Shown here: positions 33,609 through 42,689 of the stretch, one piece after another
Layout of the letters: each line of letters begins with the position of its first letter
Numbering within the stretch: the first letter of the stretch is position 1
Source: Metabacillus mangrovi
GTDB lineage: Bacteria > Bacillota > Bacilli > Bacillales > Bacillaceae
Assembly: GCF_009711125.1 (NCBI RefSeq)
Contig: NZ_WMIB01000013.1
Location: 49,315-113,314 of the forward strand
Reading direction: 5' to 3'
DNA length: 64,000 nucleotides
The notes under the pieces: generated by a model
Databases searched by the model: none
The model's input: the letters and a program-made list of their open reading frames with translations, nothing else
What the model was told of the DNA's origin: nothing
Program-made: the position numbers and the translations under genes

Positions 33609-34499
33609 TCAGTAAAGTGTTTCTTCTTTTGAAAATTTGCGCTGAAGCAGAGTGGCGGCCAGGATGATCAGCGCCAGCATAAAGGCGAGTGCTGTAGCAT
33701 ACCCCATTGTGCCAAGTGTTTTAAAAGCATATTGATAGATCAGCAACACGACCGTCAGTGTAGAGTTGTTCGGCCCGCCGGACCCTCCTGAGAAAATATA
33801 GGACTGGTCAAACAACTGGAAGGTTCCAATCAGCCCCATGATGACAACAAAAGAGGTAACCGGGCGGAGGTGCGGAACGGTAATATGCCGGAACTTTTGA
33901 AACGCATTCGCACCATCCAGCTCTGCCGCTTCATAATAGCTCTCAGGCACATCCTGCAGGGCGGCCAGATAAATGACCATATAAAAAGGTGCGGTGGCCC
34001 AAATGTTCATGATCATAATCGCAATCAGTGCTACATCCGGATCCCCGATCCAGTTATAGGTCGGCAAATGCAGGAATTCGAGGAATTTGTTGATCAATCC
34101 GTTCTGGTTGTACATCCACATGAAGATAAGGGTCAGAACGGCTGAAGAAGTCAAAGTAGGCAAGAAGTAAACAATACGGAAAAATTTCTCCCCTTTCATT
34201 CCTGCGTTCAAGGAAGCAGCCAGGACAAGTGCGAGCAATGTTTGTACAGGCACTACGATGACGACATAAAAAGCAGTGTTCTTCAAAGCAATCAGCGCCC
34301 TGTCATCGAGCGCTACCTTGGCATAGTTATCAAGACCGCGAAATTCAAACGATGATGCACCAATCAGTTCCACCTTGTTAAGGGACAGGAACACAGCATA
34401 TAAAATCGGTGCCACTACGAATAGTCCGATGATGATCAGGGCCGGGGACATGAATAAATATCCCTGGCCTGCTTCTCTTTTTATTTTAAGTGGTTTCAA
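33609..34499 (-). CDS. Sugar ABC transporter permease (MalF type)
   Basis: A 296-aa permease; EAA loop YEAAELDGANAFQKFRHITVPHLRP. Start is TTG at 34499 after GGGGTG. Pairs with the downstream permease; the two genes are 11 bases apart. Confidence 0.93.
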   Translation of the reverse strand: MKPLKIKREAGQGYLFMSPALIIIGLFVVAPILYAVFLSLNKVELIGASSFEFRGLDNYAKVALDDRALIALKNTAFYVVIVVPVQTLLALVLAASLNAGMKGEKFFRIVYFLPTLTSSAVLTLIFMWMYNQNGLINKFLEFLHLPTYNWIGDPDVALIAIMIMNIWATAPFYMVIYLAALQDVPESYYEAAELDGANAFQKFRHITVPHLRPVTSFVVIMGLIGTFQLFDQSYIFSGGSGGPNNSTLTVVLLIYQYAFKTLGTMGYATALAFMLALIILAATLLQRKFSKEETLY

Positions 34500-34517
34500 G
34501 CTGACACCCCTTTTCCG

Positions 34518-35771
34518 TTATTCCGTTACTTTTATTTCTTTGTTCGCTTGTCTTTCGGCATCCTTTAGTGCATCTTTCAGTGAGCGTTCTCCCAAATAGG
34601 CACTGAGGAATTGGTTGTTAAAGTTATTCATGACGATCGGAAGGAAAGGTCCATCCTGCCATACTGTTGCATATTCGGCTCCATTTACGAGCGGGCCGCG
34701 CAATTCGTCCTTGTCAAAGCCAAGCTCTGCTGCAACTGATTGTCTTGTAGGAAGGGCAAATCCTTTGCTCGTCCACTTTTTCATTCCTTCCTTGCCGGTC
34801 AGGTAGGAGATCAGTTCCCATGATTCTTTTTTATGCTCCGATTCCGCGTTCATCGCATAGCCAACGGTAAAGGACATTGTTCCTTTTTTCCCATTAACTG
34901 TTGGAATTTCGGCTGTCCCGTAGTCAATATCCGGGAAGGTTTCTTCAAGATAAGGAATATTCCAGTTCCCCTCCATGACCATCGCTGCCTTCCCTCTTCC
35001 GAACATTTCACCTGCGTTGGATCCAGCCCCCACCTCAGAGGGCTGGGCAGCCGATTTGTCCTTCAGCCGCATATCAATGATCGGCTGAAGCTCCTTCACA
35101 ACGCGATCATCTGCAAAAGCAGCTTTGTCACCTTTAATCACTTCTCCGCCGCCTGCTTCCGCCATATAATACATTCTTTCGATGTTTGGAAGGACGCCAA
35201 GCCCGTAGACATCATCTGTTGTCAGCTTTTTGGCTGCTTCCTGAAGCTCGTCCCATGTTTCGGGAGGTGAAGCAATTCCCGCTTCCTTAAACAGTTTCTT
35301 ATTGTAAAACAGCGCGAGGGTGGAATAGTCCTTAGGAACTCCGTACAGCTCGTCTCCCTGCTTAAAAGCATCAAGCATCGGCTTCTCAAAGTCGTCAAGA
35401 TCAAACTCTTCGGTCACATACTTGTTTAGCGGTTCGACGGCTCCGGTTTCAAAAAGTGCCGGCGCTTCGAATGCGTCAAGGTAAAATACATCTGCTGCTG
35501 TACCGCCGATCAGTCTCGTTTTCAGAACGTCCATATACTGATCATTGATGACGTTAAATTTCACATCAATGTGCGGGTGAGAGGCCTCAAAGTCAGCAAG
35601 GACCTCTTCAAGAAGCTTCTTCTCCACCGGATTTCCGCCCCAGCCGCTCATGACGATCTCTGTTTTTTTGGCATTCGTGCCGGCTTCCTCGCTGCTGCAG
35701 CCGGTCAATGAAGCGGAAAGAGCAAGAAGAGCTGTTATCCCAATCGCGGACAAACTTTTTTTAAACTTCAC
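34518..35771 (-). CDS. Sugar-binding lipoprotein of a CUT1 ABC importer
   Basis: A 417-aa family-1 binding protein. Signal peptide with lipobox LTGC (near Cys-25). Motifs: LEEVLADFEASHPHIDVKF, TAADVFYLDAFEAPALFETGAVEPL, GKAAMVMEGNWNIPYL. The GTG start overlaps the stop of the upstream glycosidase gene as GTGA, so translation is coupled. Probably binds an alpha-glucan-type oligosaccharide, inferred only from the debranching-like enzyme in the operon. Confidence 0.93.
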   Translation of the reverse strand: MKFKKSLSAIGITALLALSASLTGCSSEEAGTNAKKTEIVMSGWGGNPVEKKLLEEVLADFEASHPHIDVKFNVINDQYMDVLKTRLIGGTAADVFYLDAFEAPALFETGAVEPLNKYVTEEFDLDDFEKPMLDAFKQGDELYGVPKDYSTLALFYNKKLFKEAGIASPPETWDELQEAAKKLTTDDVYGLGVLPNIERMYYMAEAGGGEVIKGDKAAFADDRVVKELQPIIDMRLKDKSAAQPSEVGAGSNAGEMFGRGKAAMVMEGNWNIPYLEETFPDIDYGTAEIPTVNGKKGTMSFTVGYAMNAESEHKKESWELISYLTGKEGMKKWTSKGFALPTRQSVAAELGFDKDELRGPLVNGAEYATVWQDGPFLPIVMNNFNNQFLSAYLGERSLKDALKDAERQANKEIKVTE

Positions 35772-37885
35772 TCATGGAGCACTCCCATCTGGTCACAGGC
35801 GACTGTAAAGCCTGTTGTATTTTCGATTACACGGACTTCGGTTCTTCCATCTTCACGTAAAAGCTTTACAGAAAGCTTTCCTTCCCCGATCCGGATTCCG
35901 CTTACTTCAAGCTCATTCATTCCTACTGCCAAGGTTGGAGAAAGAGAGATTTTTTTCTGCAGGCTGTCCGGGAATAATCCGAGCATGGATTGGATGAATA
36001 CGAGCGGTGTTCCTGCAGCCCAGGCCTGGGGGGAACATGCCACCGGATATTTTACTGCTTTGCCCAAAGAAGAAGAGTAGCCGCAGAACAGCTCAGGCAG
36101 CCTTTCATATTCAAAATGGTCTGCTGCTTTAATTAATCCGTTCATGACTTTTGCCGCCTGTTCGTGCTGGGCGAGCTTGCTCATTCCAAGGAGAATCATG
36201 CTGTTATCGTGCGGCCAAACGCTTCCGTCATGGTAACTCATCGGATTGTAGCCTGCTTCCTCTTCTCCCATTGTCCGGATCCCGTAGCCGGAAAACATTT
36301 TGTCTGATACGAGCATGTCAGCTACAGCATCAGCCCGGTCTTTCTCAAGCATTCCGGAGAAAAGAACATGTCCCGGATTGGAGGTAATCGTCCCTACCTG
36401 TTTTTTATGCTGATCAAGGGCAATGGCGTAAAATTGCTGATCCTCCATCCAGAATTCCTTCTCAAACCGGCTTTTCAGCTCTGCAGCTTCCCCTCTGAGC
36501 TTTCCGGCATGCCCGCCTTCGCCCAATGCATCAAAGATCGAGGCAATTCCGGTTTTCGCCTGATACACATAGCCCTGCACTTCTGAGAGAGCGATGGGGG
36601 TTTCTGCGTAATCACCATTGCGGTGAACGATGGAATCACCGGAATCCTTCCAGCCCTGATTGGCGATTCCTTTGCTCGATTCCTGGTGGTACTCGACGAA
36701 CAAATCACCGTCTCTGTCTCCGTAGCTGTCTATCCAGTCCAGTGCTTTTTGGATGGAGTCCATCAGCTCTTCAGCGAGAGCGAGATCTCCGGTCCATTTT
36801 ATATATTCAGTGATTAAGATCAGATAAAGCGGAGTCGCATCAATGGTACCGTAGTATGGAGTGAACGGGATCTGGTTCGTGTTGGCCAGTTCCCCAAACC
36901 GGATTTCATGCATGATTTTCCCGGGCTGTTCATCCCTCCATGGATCCACGTTTGTTCCTTGGGTGCTTGCCATCGTACGGATGGTGCCCTTCGCTACTTC
37001 AGGATTGAAAGCGAGCATCTGCAAGGCTGCGATTAAGCTGTCTCGTCCAAACGGAACCCCGAACCACGGCAGACCTGCTACCGGAAAGCTTCCATATCCG
37101 ATGTCTGTCATCAATACTCGTAAATCGCCGAGACCGCGGTCTACCAGTTTTTGAAGAGCAGGCAGATCCGTTTTGACTGAAGCGGTGGTCTCTGCCCAGT
37201 GCTCATATGAGGCAGTTAGGTTTGCGAGGGCTGTTTTTGCATCAAGCACAGCGCCGCCGGACTCTTCTCCCGCCGTCCCCTGAACTTTAAAGGTGATCGA
37301 TTCTTCCTGGCTGTGTGAGAGGTGGAAACGGTACGTTAGCCCGCCTTCTTCCGTAACTTCATCAGGCTTGCGGTCCCAGGAGACGTTTGTCGTACGCTTT
37401 ATGTCATCTGCTCCTGCGTATTCGACTTTGAAGGCGGTTTCATCATAAACCCTGTTTATGATGCTTCCTGTCTTTCCAGTCTGAAATCCTCTGACGATGA
37501 ACATGTCTTTAAAATCAGCATCAAAGGATAAGCTGATGTTAAAAGAAACGGGCTTCGGATAGTAATTTTTCAGAGTGACCGTTTCATAGAGGACATCGTC
37601 ATAAATGAAACGTTCGCGCTTAATCTGAATGGATTCTCTCCATAAAATCAGTTCTCCGTCTTGTTCCATATGGGGGTTCGTAAGCAGAACCTGTGAAACC
37701 CTGTTGTCCGAACCGTCAGACGAGAGCAGGATCGGCTTTTCACCGTTTATTTTCAGCTCCCACTTGCTCAGGAATCTTGTATCCTTCGCATATAGCCCCA
37801 GTCCGTACGCATGGCCTTCCGTCAGATCTCCATTCGGTTCTGAAAGCATAAATAAGTCATTTTCTTTAATCACTAAGTAGTCCAT
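35768..37885 (-). CDS. Glycogen-debranching-like glycosidase (GDE N-terminal domain, amylo-alpha-1,6-glucosidase type)
   Basis: A 705-aa cytoplasmic protein without signal peptide. Residues 1-200 match the bacterial GDE_N beta-sandwich (NDLFMLSEPNGDL, GLYAKDTRFLSKWELKING); residues about 240-640 form an (alpha/alpha)6 barrel with WFGVPFGRDSLIAALQML, GKIMHEIRFGELA, PYYGTIDATPLYLILI and YHDGSVWPHDNSMILLG. The family contains amylo-alpha-1,6-glucosidases and related enzymes, so exact activity is uncertain. First gene of the importer operon; AGGAGGAGC lies before the ATG, and palindromic LacI-type operators follow upstream. The intracellular location fits cleavage of imported oligosaccharides. 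Confidence 0.9.
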   Translation of the reverse strand: MDYLVIKENDLFMLSEPNGDLTEGHAYGLGLYAKDTRFLSKWELKINGEKPILLSSDGSDNRVSQVLLTNPHMEQDGELILWRESIQIKRERFIYDDVLYETVTLKNYYPKPVSFNISLSFDADFKDMFIVRGFQTGKTGSIINRVYDETAFKVEYAGADDIKRTTNVSWDRKPDEVTEEGGLTYRFHLSHSQEESITFKVQGTAGEESGGAVLDAKTALANLTASYEHWAETTASVKTDLPALQKLVDRGLGDLRVLMTDIGYGSFPVAGLPWFGVPFGRDSLIAALQMLAFNPEVAKGTIRTMASTQGTNVDPWRDEQPGKIMHEIRFGELANTNQIPFTPYYGTIDATPLYLILITEYIKWTGDLALAEELMDSIQKALDWIDSYGDRDGDLFVEYHQESSKGIANQGWKDSGDSIVHRNGDYAETPIALSEVQGYVYQAKTGIASIFDALGEGGHAGKLRGEAAELKSRFEKEFWMEDQQFYAIALDQHKKQVGTITSNPGHVLFSGMLEKDRADAVADMLVSDKMFSGYGIRTMGEEEAGYNPMSYHDGSVWPHDNSMILLGMSKLAQHEQAAKVMNGLIKAADHFEYERLPELFCGYSSSLGKAVKYPVACSPQAWAAGTPLVFIQSMLGLFPDSLQKKISLSPTLAVGMNELEVSGIRIGEGKLSVKLLREDGRTEVRVIENTTGFTVACDQMGVLHE

Positions 37886-37906
37886 GTGCTCCTCCTAAAT
37901 TCATCC

Positions 37907-37920
37907 CGAAACGTTTCGGA
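37907..37920. promoter_or_regulatory. LacI-family operator, main site
   Basis: Perfect 14-bp palindrome CCGAAACGTTTCGG, 21 bases upstream of the glycosidase start. The CG-centred AAACGTTT core is typical of GalR/LacI operators, and the regulator gene is adjacent. Confidence 0.85.
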
Positions 37921-37925
37921 TTTTA

Positions 37926-37939
37926 CTTAAACGTTTTGG
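37926..37939. promoter_or_regulatory. LacI-family operator, second half-conserved site
   Basis: CTTAAACGTTTTGG shares the AAACGTTT core of the main site, with its centre 19 bp away. Two neighbouring sites would allow cooperative binding. Confidence 0.55.
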
Positions 37940-37952
37940 ATTTTATTGATGG

Positions 37953-37973
37953 AAAAACCGTTAAGAACGGTTT
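37953..37973 (-). terminator. Weak terminator of the lacI-type gene
   Basis: Minus strand AAACCGTT-CTT-AACGGTTT with TTTTTCC; overlaps the stop codon at 37961. Confidence 0.7.
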
Positions 37974-38983
37974 CTGGCTTGTGCGGTTGTCTGTCTGATT
38001 TTTAATTTGGTTTCCAGTACTATATGCTTGGGGGCACTTTCTTCCTGCAGCATTTCTGTCAGCAGCCGGGCTGCACTGAATCCAAGCATCTGGCGGTCCT
38101 GTGCAATGGTCGTCAATCCGGGACTGAAGTATTCTGCCAGCAGGATATCATCATAGCCAATAATGGACACATCCTGCGGGACCGACATTCCGAGAGTGGA
38201 GACTGCCTTAACAGCACCAAACGCCATCAAGTCACTGGCACAGAAAACAGCCGTGATCTCCGGGTACTTCTTTAAAAGCTCGAGCGCTGCCTTCTCTGCT
38301 TCCTTTTCCGTAAATTCACCGTTGACTGCCCATTCTTCCCGAAAAGGAATGCCATGTGCACCTAAACCCTGCTTAAAGCCTTTCAGCCTCTCCCTGCTGA
38401 CAAAAGCATGATCATGCCCATTGATCATCGCGATATTCCGGTGACCTAGCTCGATCAGGTGATTCACTGCTTTTTCGGCTCCGAGAACGTTGTCCGTAGA
38501 GACGAAGGCCACGTTATCCGTTTCCACGGGAATATCAATCAAAACACAGGGAATATTGCTTTCCACAACCTCCTGCAAATACGGATCATCTGTCCGGATG
38601 CCCTGAAGGATCACCCCGTCCACTCTCCGTTCCCGGCAAAGCTGAGTATACGTTTTCTCCCTTTGCATCGTGGAATTTGTATTAAACAGCACGAGATCGT
38701 AATCTGTTTCCGCAGCATACTGATTAATCCCTGCGAGAACTTCAAATGTAAAATTGTCTTTTATGCTTTCCTTGCTGAATCCTGAAACAAGCAAACCGAT
38801 CGTTTTGGATTTGTTCATGACAAGACCCCTGGCGAGAGTGTTCGGGCTGTAGTTAAGCTCTTTGGATAACTCGATAATTTTTTTCCGGGTCTTCTCGCTT
38901 ACATCGGAATATCCATTCAGGGCTCTGGATACAGTCGTAATCGAAACTCCTGCTGCCCTTGCGATATCTTTTATTGTCGTCAT
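37961..38983 (-). CDS. LacI/GalR-family transcriptional regulator
   Basis: A 340-aa repressor. The N-terminal HTH and hinge are textbook: TTIKDIARAAGVSITTVSRALNGY then LNYSPNTLARGL. The periplasmic-binding-like effector domain follows (GLLVSGFSKE, DGVILQGI, VSTDNVLGAEKAVNHLIELGH). GGAGGT fits ATG 38983 (nine bases), not the ATG three codons upstream. An operator overlaps its own 5' region and two more precede the next operon, so it likely represses itself and the importer until a sugar ligand binds. Confidence 0.95.
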   Translation of the reverse strand: MTTIKDIARAAGVSITTVSRALNGYSDVSEKTRKKIIELSKELNYSPNTLARGLVMNKSKTIGLLVSGFSKESIKDNFTFEVLAGINQYAAETDYDLVLFNTNSTMQREKTYTQLCRERRVDGVILQGIRTDDPYLQEVVESNIPCVLIDIPVETDNVAFVSTDNVLGAEKAVNHLIELGHRNIAMINGHDHAFVSRERLKGFKQGLGAHGIPFREEWAVNGEFTEKEAEKAALELLKKYPEITAVFCASDLMAFGAVKAVSTLGMSVPQDVSIIGYDDILLAEYFSPGLTTIAQDRQMLGFSAARLLTEMLQEESAPKHIVLETKLKIRQTTAQARNRS

Positions 38984-38996
38984 TAAATCCATACCT

Positions 38997-39010
38997 CCAA
39001 AACGTTTCGG
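38997..39010. promoter_or_regulatory. LacI-family operator upstream of its own gene
   Basis: CCAAAACGTTTCGG, one mismatch from the perfect palindrome at 37907. Position supports autoregulation. Confidence 0.75.
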
Positions 39011-39333
39011 AAACTGTTTACAAAACCATCATACTCTTCCCCGTAAGCGATTGCAATTGTATTTTATAAAAGAATCTGCAGTCCGCCCTTTTGGTCAATG
39101 TAAGCAGGAAGCTGCTTTATCCTTTTAAAAGTCCACCCTTAAATGCAGAGGAATAATCTGTTCTTCTCAAAAAACACCCCTAAACTGCAGATCCAATGGA
39201 TGCAATTCGGGGGTTGTTTCTGCATTTATCAATCTGCTGCTGCACGGATGCAGATTTCATTTCTCAACTGTTCAAGCGGTTCTATTCTGTCAAATATACC
39301 AGGACAACCTAAAGGGTTTGCCTTGTGACATTT
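39011..39333. other. 323-bp gene-free stretch
   Basis: No gene is convincing. A loose inverted pair AACACCCC / GGGGGTTGTTT (39171-39221) could end transcripts. The direct repeat TGCAGAT occurs several times (39069, 39185, 39249) without clear structure. Confidence 0.4.
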
Positions 39334-40272
39334 TTAACGGATGTCAAGAACCGTTAACCGTTCTTCCGGCTGAAAAACTGAAACTTGATTTCCACCAAGC
39401 TCTTTTGCTTTATACAAAGCTTCATCTGCCTGACCGATCAACTGATGACAATCTTCTATCTTCACAGGTGTTCCTCTTGCTGTTCCAATGCTGATGGTGA
39501 CCCCGGGAATCCGGCTGCCATTAGCGTTCATCCGGATGTCTGCGACCGCTCTTCGTATTTCTTCCGCCATTTCAGAGACGTATGTATCAGAGCGGTTCTT
39601 AATGACGGCAATAAACTCTTCGCCCCCATATCTTGCGGCCACTGCTCCAAATTTATCAGCGATATCCCTGATTCGTCCGGCAGTCAGTTTTAAGCACTCA
39701 TCCCCTGTCAAGTGTCCGAACCTGTCATTGTACACTTTAAATGAATCAAGATCTGCCATCACAATCGATAGCCCCCTCAAATCCTCAAGCCTAATTTCAG
39801 AAAGATACGTATAAAAATAACGGCGGTTATAAAGCTCCGTGAGGGGATCCCGGTTTGAGAGATTCCTGAGCTTTTCGTTCGCTTCTTTCAAATTCTTTAT
39901 CATGGACAAAAGCTTGTGTCTCTCAGCATGCTCATTGGGTTCTTTTTTATGAAGCCTGAACAGCAGTTTGCTTCGGGTAAGTGGCTCCACGATGTAATCG
40001 TCTATCCCCGCATTATAAAGCCGGTCAATTTTTTCAGGGCTTTCAGATTCCAGGAGTGTGATCATCCGGCCGTTTTCCTTCAGTACCCTTTTCTTTAACA
40101 TCAATAAAGATTCCGGTTTCTCCCGATACCAAATTTTTTCAGATAAAAGAACTGCATCCACCCTTTGTGCAGATTCTGAAACAGCCTTAAGCGATGCTGC
40201 TGTCTGTATGGCAAAAGGCCAGTCCATTTCTGCTGCACCTATATCCTGGTCACCTATGTACAGGGTTTTCAA
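39334..40272 (-). CDS. Diguanylate cyclase with degenerate receiver domain
   Basis: A 312-aa protein. Residues 1-110 fold like a response-regulator receiver, but the phospho-acceptor position in VDAVLLSEKIW is Ser and the conserved Lys is replaced in DDYIVEPL, so it is a pseudo-receiver. A short coiled coil leads to a GGDEF domain with RDPLTELYNRRYF, MADLDSFKVYND and the active-site GGEEF at 216-220. No RxxD inhibitory site lies in front of it. Expected to make c-di-GMP in the cytoplasm. The start is TTG 40272 after AGAGGTGAG. Confidence 0.9.
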   Translation of the reverse strand: MKTLYIGDQDIGAAEMDWPFAIQTAASLKAVSESAQRVDAVLLSEKIWYREKPESLLMLKKRVLKENGRMITLLESESPEKIDRLYNAGIDDYIVEPLTRSKLLFRLHKKEPNEHAERHKLLSMIKNLKEANEKLRNLSNRDPLTELYNRRYFYTYLSEIRLEDLRGLSIVMADLDSFKVYNDRFGHLTGDECLKLTAGRIRDIADKFGAVAARYGGEEFIAVIKNRSDTYVSEMAEEIRRAVADIRMNANGSRIPGVTISIGTARGTPVKIEDCHQLIGQADEALYKAKELGGNQVSVFQPEERLTVLDIR

Positions 40273-40378
40273 TGCTACTCACCTCTTCAGCCAATTCCAT
40301 TCTTTTCCTAGATTCTTTGTTCTACCCCTATTTTTCATTAACCACACACCGGGAATCTGTTTTGGTTCATTTATCATA

Positions 40379-40409
40379 TAAAAAACATCCCGCTTGCTCC
40401 AGCCGGATG
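40379..40409 (-). terminator. Terminator of the PAS-like gene
   Basis: Minus strand CATCCGGC-TGGAGCAA-GCGGGATG then TTTTTT. Confidence 0.7.
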
Positions 40410-40440
40410 CCGTATTTGTTGCAGTAATATTGCTTCTTTT

Positions 40441-40878
40441 TTATTCAAAGGACTGGTATTCCCTTACAGGAATAAAAGGGATAACCAGGCTTTCCATATC
40501 GTCTCTACTAACGCATGCACAGGTGGCATCTATAAACAGACACTCCCCCTTCTCATCCTGGACAGGTTTGGCCAGCACCAGCAGATAAATGTTCCTGTTC
40601 AGATGGGGAACAGCATAATACACGGCCGTTTTCCCGCTCCAAACCCGGTTGAAGACGGCATTTAAGAATTCCACTGCTTCTTTTTTAAAATAGGAAATCT
40701 CTTCTAATGGCGTTCCGCAGTAGTCTTCAGTAAAGCCGGTCAGTTCTTTTAGCTTTGAATTCATTGAAACAATTGAAAATTTGCCGTCTCTTTTTTCAGC
40801 AAGATAATGAAGCGGATGAAAATTATTTTCATATTCGAGAATTAATTTTCCGACAAATGATACAAGATCGATATTCAT
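40441..40878 (-). CDS. PAS-like sensor domain protein
   Basis: 145 aa, no signal peptide or membrane helix. The order of features fits a single PAS domain: KFSIVSMNSKLKELTGFTEDYCGTPLEEI (helix and linker after strand 2), then AVFNRVWSGKTAVYYAV and IYLLVLAKPVQDEKGECLFIDATC strands. No output domain is attached, so it may act on a partner. It is divergent from the XRE regulator at 41056 and upstream of the diguanylate cyclase, which suggests a small sensory group. The assignment rests on pattern, not a firm match. Confidence 0.65.
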   Translation of the reverse strand: MNIDLVSFVGKLILEYENNFHPLHYLAEKRDGKFSIVSMNSKLKELTGFTEDYCGTPLEEISYFKKEAVEFLNAVFNRVWSGKTAVYYAVPHLNRNIYLLVLAKPVQDEKGECLFIDATCACVSRDDMESLVIPFIPVREYQSFE

Positions 40879-41055
40879 TCCTGCCCCCCATTTTCCTCAT
40901 TCATTCCCAGTCATTTTATGTCCAAATATTTTGGTTCATTACACCAATATAAAAATATATTTATTACACATGTATACGGCAGTTTAGAACAAAATAAACT
41001 GTTAGTATCCCGTGTATTCGGGTAAAATTCCTCCTACAAGGCAGGGGATCGTGCC

Positions 41056-41409
41056 GTGAAAAAAATAAAAGAATTGCGAAAAAACCATGGACATACATTG
41101 AAGGAATTGGCGGAGCTTGTGAATTATGATCCGAGCAACCTGTCTAAAATAGAAAGAGGCATCAACCAGCCCTCTTTATCCCTTCTCACTAAAATTGCAG
41201 CTGTTTACTCAAAAGATTTAAATTATTTTGTCGACCAGTATACGGATGCAGAAAAGACTCTGCTTCATGAAATGGATCTTTCCTCCCAAAATGTATTAAG
41301 TGATTTTAACTTCTATATAGACGGGAAAAAAGTGTCGGAAGAGGAATTGGAGTTTATGCTTGAACTCACACGAAACTTAAGAAACATTGTAAAAAAGAAA
41401 AAAGGGTAA
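41056..41409 (+). CDS. XRE-family HTH regulator
   Basis: 117 aa. Residues 1-62 form a Cro/C1 helix-turn-helix: IKELRKNHGHTLKELAELVNYDPSNLSKIERGINQPSLSLLTKIAAVY. The remaining 50 residues are charged and helical, as in SinR/SlrR-like small regulators that dimerise or bind an antagonist. GTG at 41056 after GGGGATC. The gene is divergent from the PAS-like gene; an inverted repeat CAGTTTA/TAAACTG at 40980-41001 lies in the shared upstream region and could be its operator. Confidence 0.85.
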   Translation: MKKIKELRKNHGHTLKELAELVNYDPSNLSKIERGINQPSLSLLTKIAAVYSKDLNYFVDQYTDAEKTLLHEMDLSSQNVLSDFNFYIDGKKVSEEELEFMLELTRNLRNIVKKKKG

Positions 41410-41442
41410 CAGCAATCCGCTCAGGAAAGGCTACCCTTTTTT
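41397..41442. terminator. Terminator between convergent XRE and MFS genes
   Basis: AAAAAGGGTA and TACCCTTTTTT flank a loop of about 25 bases; usable from both directions. Confidence 0.75.
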
Positions 41443-41443
41443 C

Positions 41444-42637
41444 TTATGAACTCATGATCTGATTCTTTTTCTTAACCTGCTTCTGCCAGCCAATGGTTAT
41501 AAACAGTGTAACGAGCAGCAGAATGAAGCCCAGTCCGAACGGATACAGGATTTGAACATCATAGAGAAAACCGGCCAAAGTCGGGCCAAGAATGTTCCCG
41601 ATGCTCATATAGGAATTGTTCAGTCCCATCGCAAAGCCTTGTTCATTTCCTGCCATTTTTGAAATAAGGGTGTTCAGCACCGGTCTTAGAATAGAAGTCG
41701 CAAGGAAGATCAGCAGTGTAATCACAAAAAACAGTACATAATCCTTCGCGAAAAGTGAGAAAAGGAAACCTGCTGCTGCAACTCCGAGAAACACATTCAA
41801 AACCGCACCTTCTCCAAACTTCTGAACCACCCGGTCGACGATGAAAAGCTGCACAATCACACTGATGATTCCCGTCGAGGTAATCATCAAAGCAATATCC
41901 TGCGGGGAAGCCCCGAATTGGTTATCAATGAATAATCCGAGCACTGATTCGTAAGCCATTAACCCGAAGCTCATAATCAGGGTGATCACGAGCGGGATGA
42001 AATAAGGTTTTTTAACAGAAAGTGCTAGCTTTGTAAGCATGGATTCTGTATCAGGAACCATTCCCGCTCCTTCAGATTCCACTTTTGTCTCCTTAAGGAA
42101 AACGATTGAAAAAATAACTGCCGCCAGGGAAACAATCGCTGAGATTAAGAATGGCATTTTAAGGCCAAGATCAGCTAAAAATCCTCCTATACCAGGACCA
42201 ATAACGATTCCTAGAGACATTGCAGCGGAAATGTAGCTATTCCCTCTTGCTCTCTGTTCAAGCGTTGTGATGTCTGCAATATAAGCAAAAATGGCTGGAA
42301 TAAGAAGGGCCGCACCAACCCCTCCGATGATCCTTGACGCATACAGCCACCAGATGCTGTCCACCGCATAAAACACAAACATCGACAGAGTCAGGCCCGC
42401 CAATCCGTATACAATCATTTTTCTTCTGCCGTACTGATCAGCCCATCTCCCGGCTATTGGGGAAAAGACGAGCTGTGCTCCGGCAAAAATAGCAATCATT
42501 AAGCCTGCCGCCGCCCCTCCCTGATCAATCGACTTCAAATAAGCCGGCAGGATCGGGATAATGATTCCGAAACTTCCAATTGCAATAAACATGTTAATCA
42601 TTAAAATGATGAGCTGCTTCCTCTGATTCCCACTCAT
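41444..42637 (-). CDS. MFS multidrug efflux transporter (Bmr/NorA group)
   Basis: A 397-aa, 12-helix proton antiporter. Motif A GRWADQYGRRKMIVYGL between helices 2 and 3 and motif C (SLGIVIGPGIGGFLA, drug antiporter signature) in helix 5 are intact. The start MSGNQRKQLIILMINMF gives the usual length; the frame stays open 46 codons further upstream, but no site supports that. A 43-codon frame and hairpins lie in the 5' leader, hinting at translation-based regulation. Expected to export hydrophobic cations or antibiotics. Confidence 0.92.
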   Translation of the reverse strand: MSGNQRKQLIILMINMFIAIGSFGIIIPILPAYLKSIDQGGAAAGLMIAIFAGAQLVFSPIAGRWADQYGRRKMIVYGLAGLTLSMFVFYAVDSIWWLYASRIIGGVGAALLIPAIFAYIADITTLEQRARGNSYISAAMSLGIVIGPGIGGFLADLGLKMPFLISAIVSLAAVIFSIVFLKETKVESEGAGMVPDTESMLTKLALSVKKPYFIPLVITLIMSFGLMAYESVLGLFIDNQFGASPQDIALMITSTGIISVIVQLFIVDRVVQKFGEGAVLNVFLGVAAAGFLFSLFAKDYVLFFVITLLIFLATSILRPVLNTLISKMAGNEQGFAMGLNNSYMSIGNILGPTLAGFLYDVQILYPFGLGFILLLVTLFITIGWQKQVKKKNQIMSS

Positions 42638-42689
42638 GGTGAAATCCCTGCTTTCTTGAAAAAATAATAACAACCAGCCTCCATACCAT

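Noticed and set aside
39143..39328. Plus-strand frame of 61 codons between the lacI-type and cyclase genes
   Set aside because: No ribosome binding site, odd composition, and no promoter; taken as chance.
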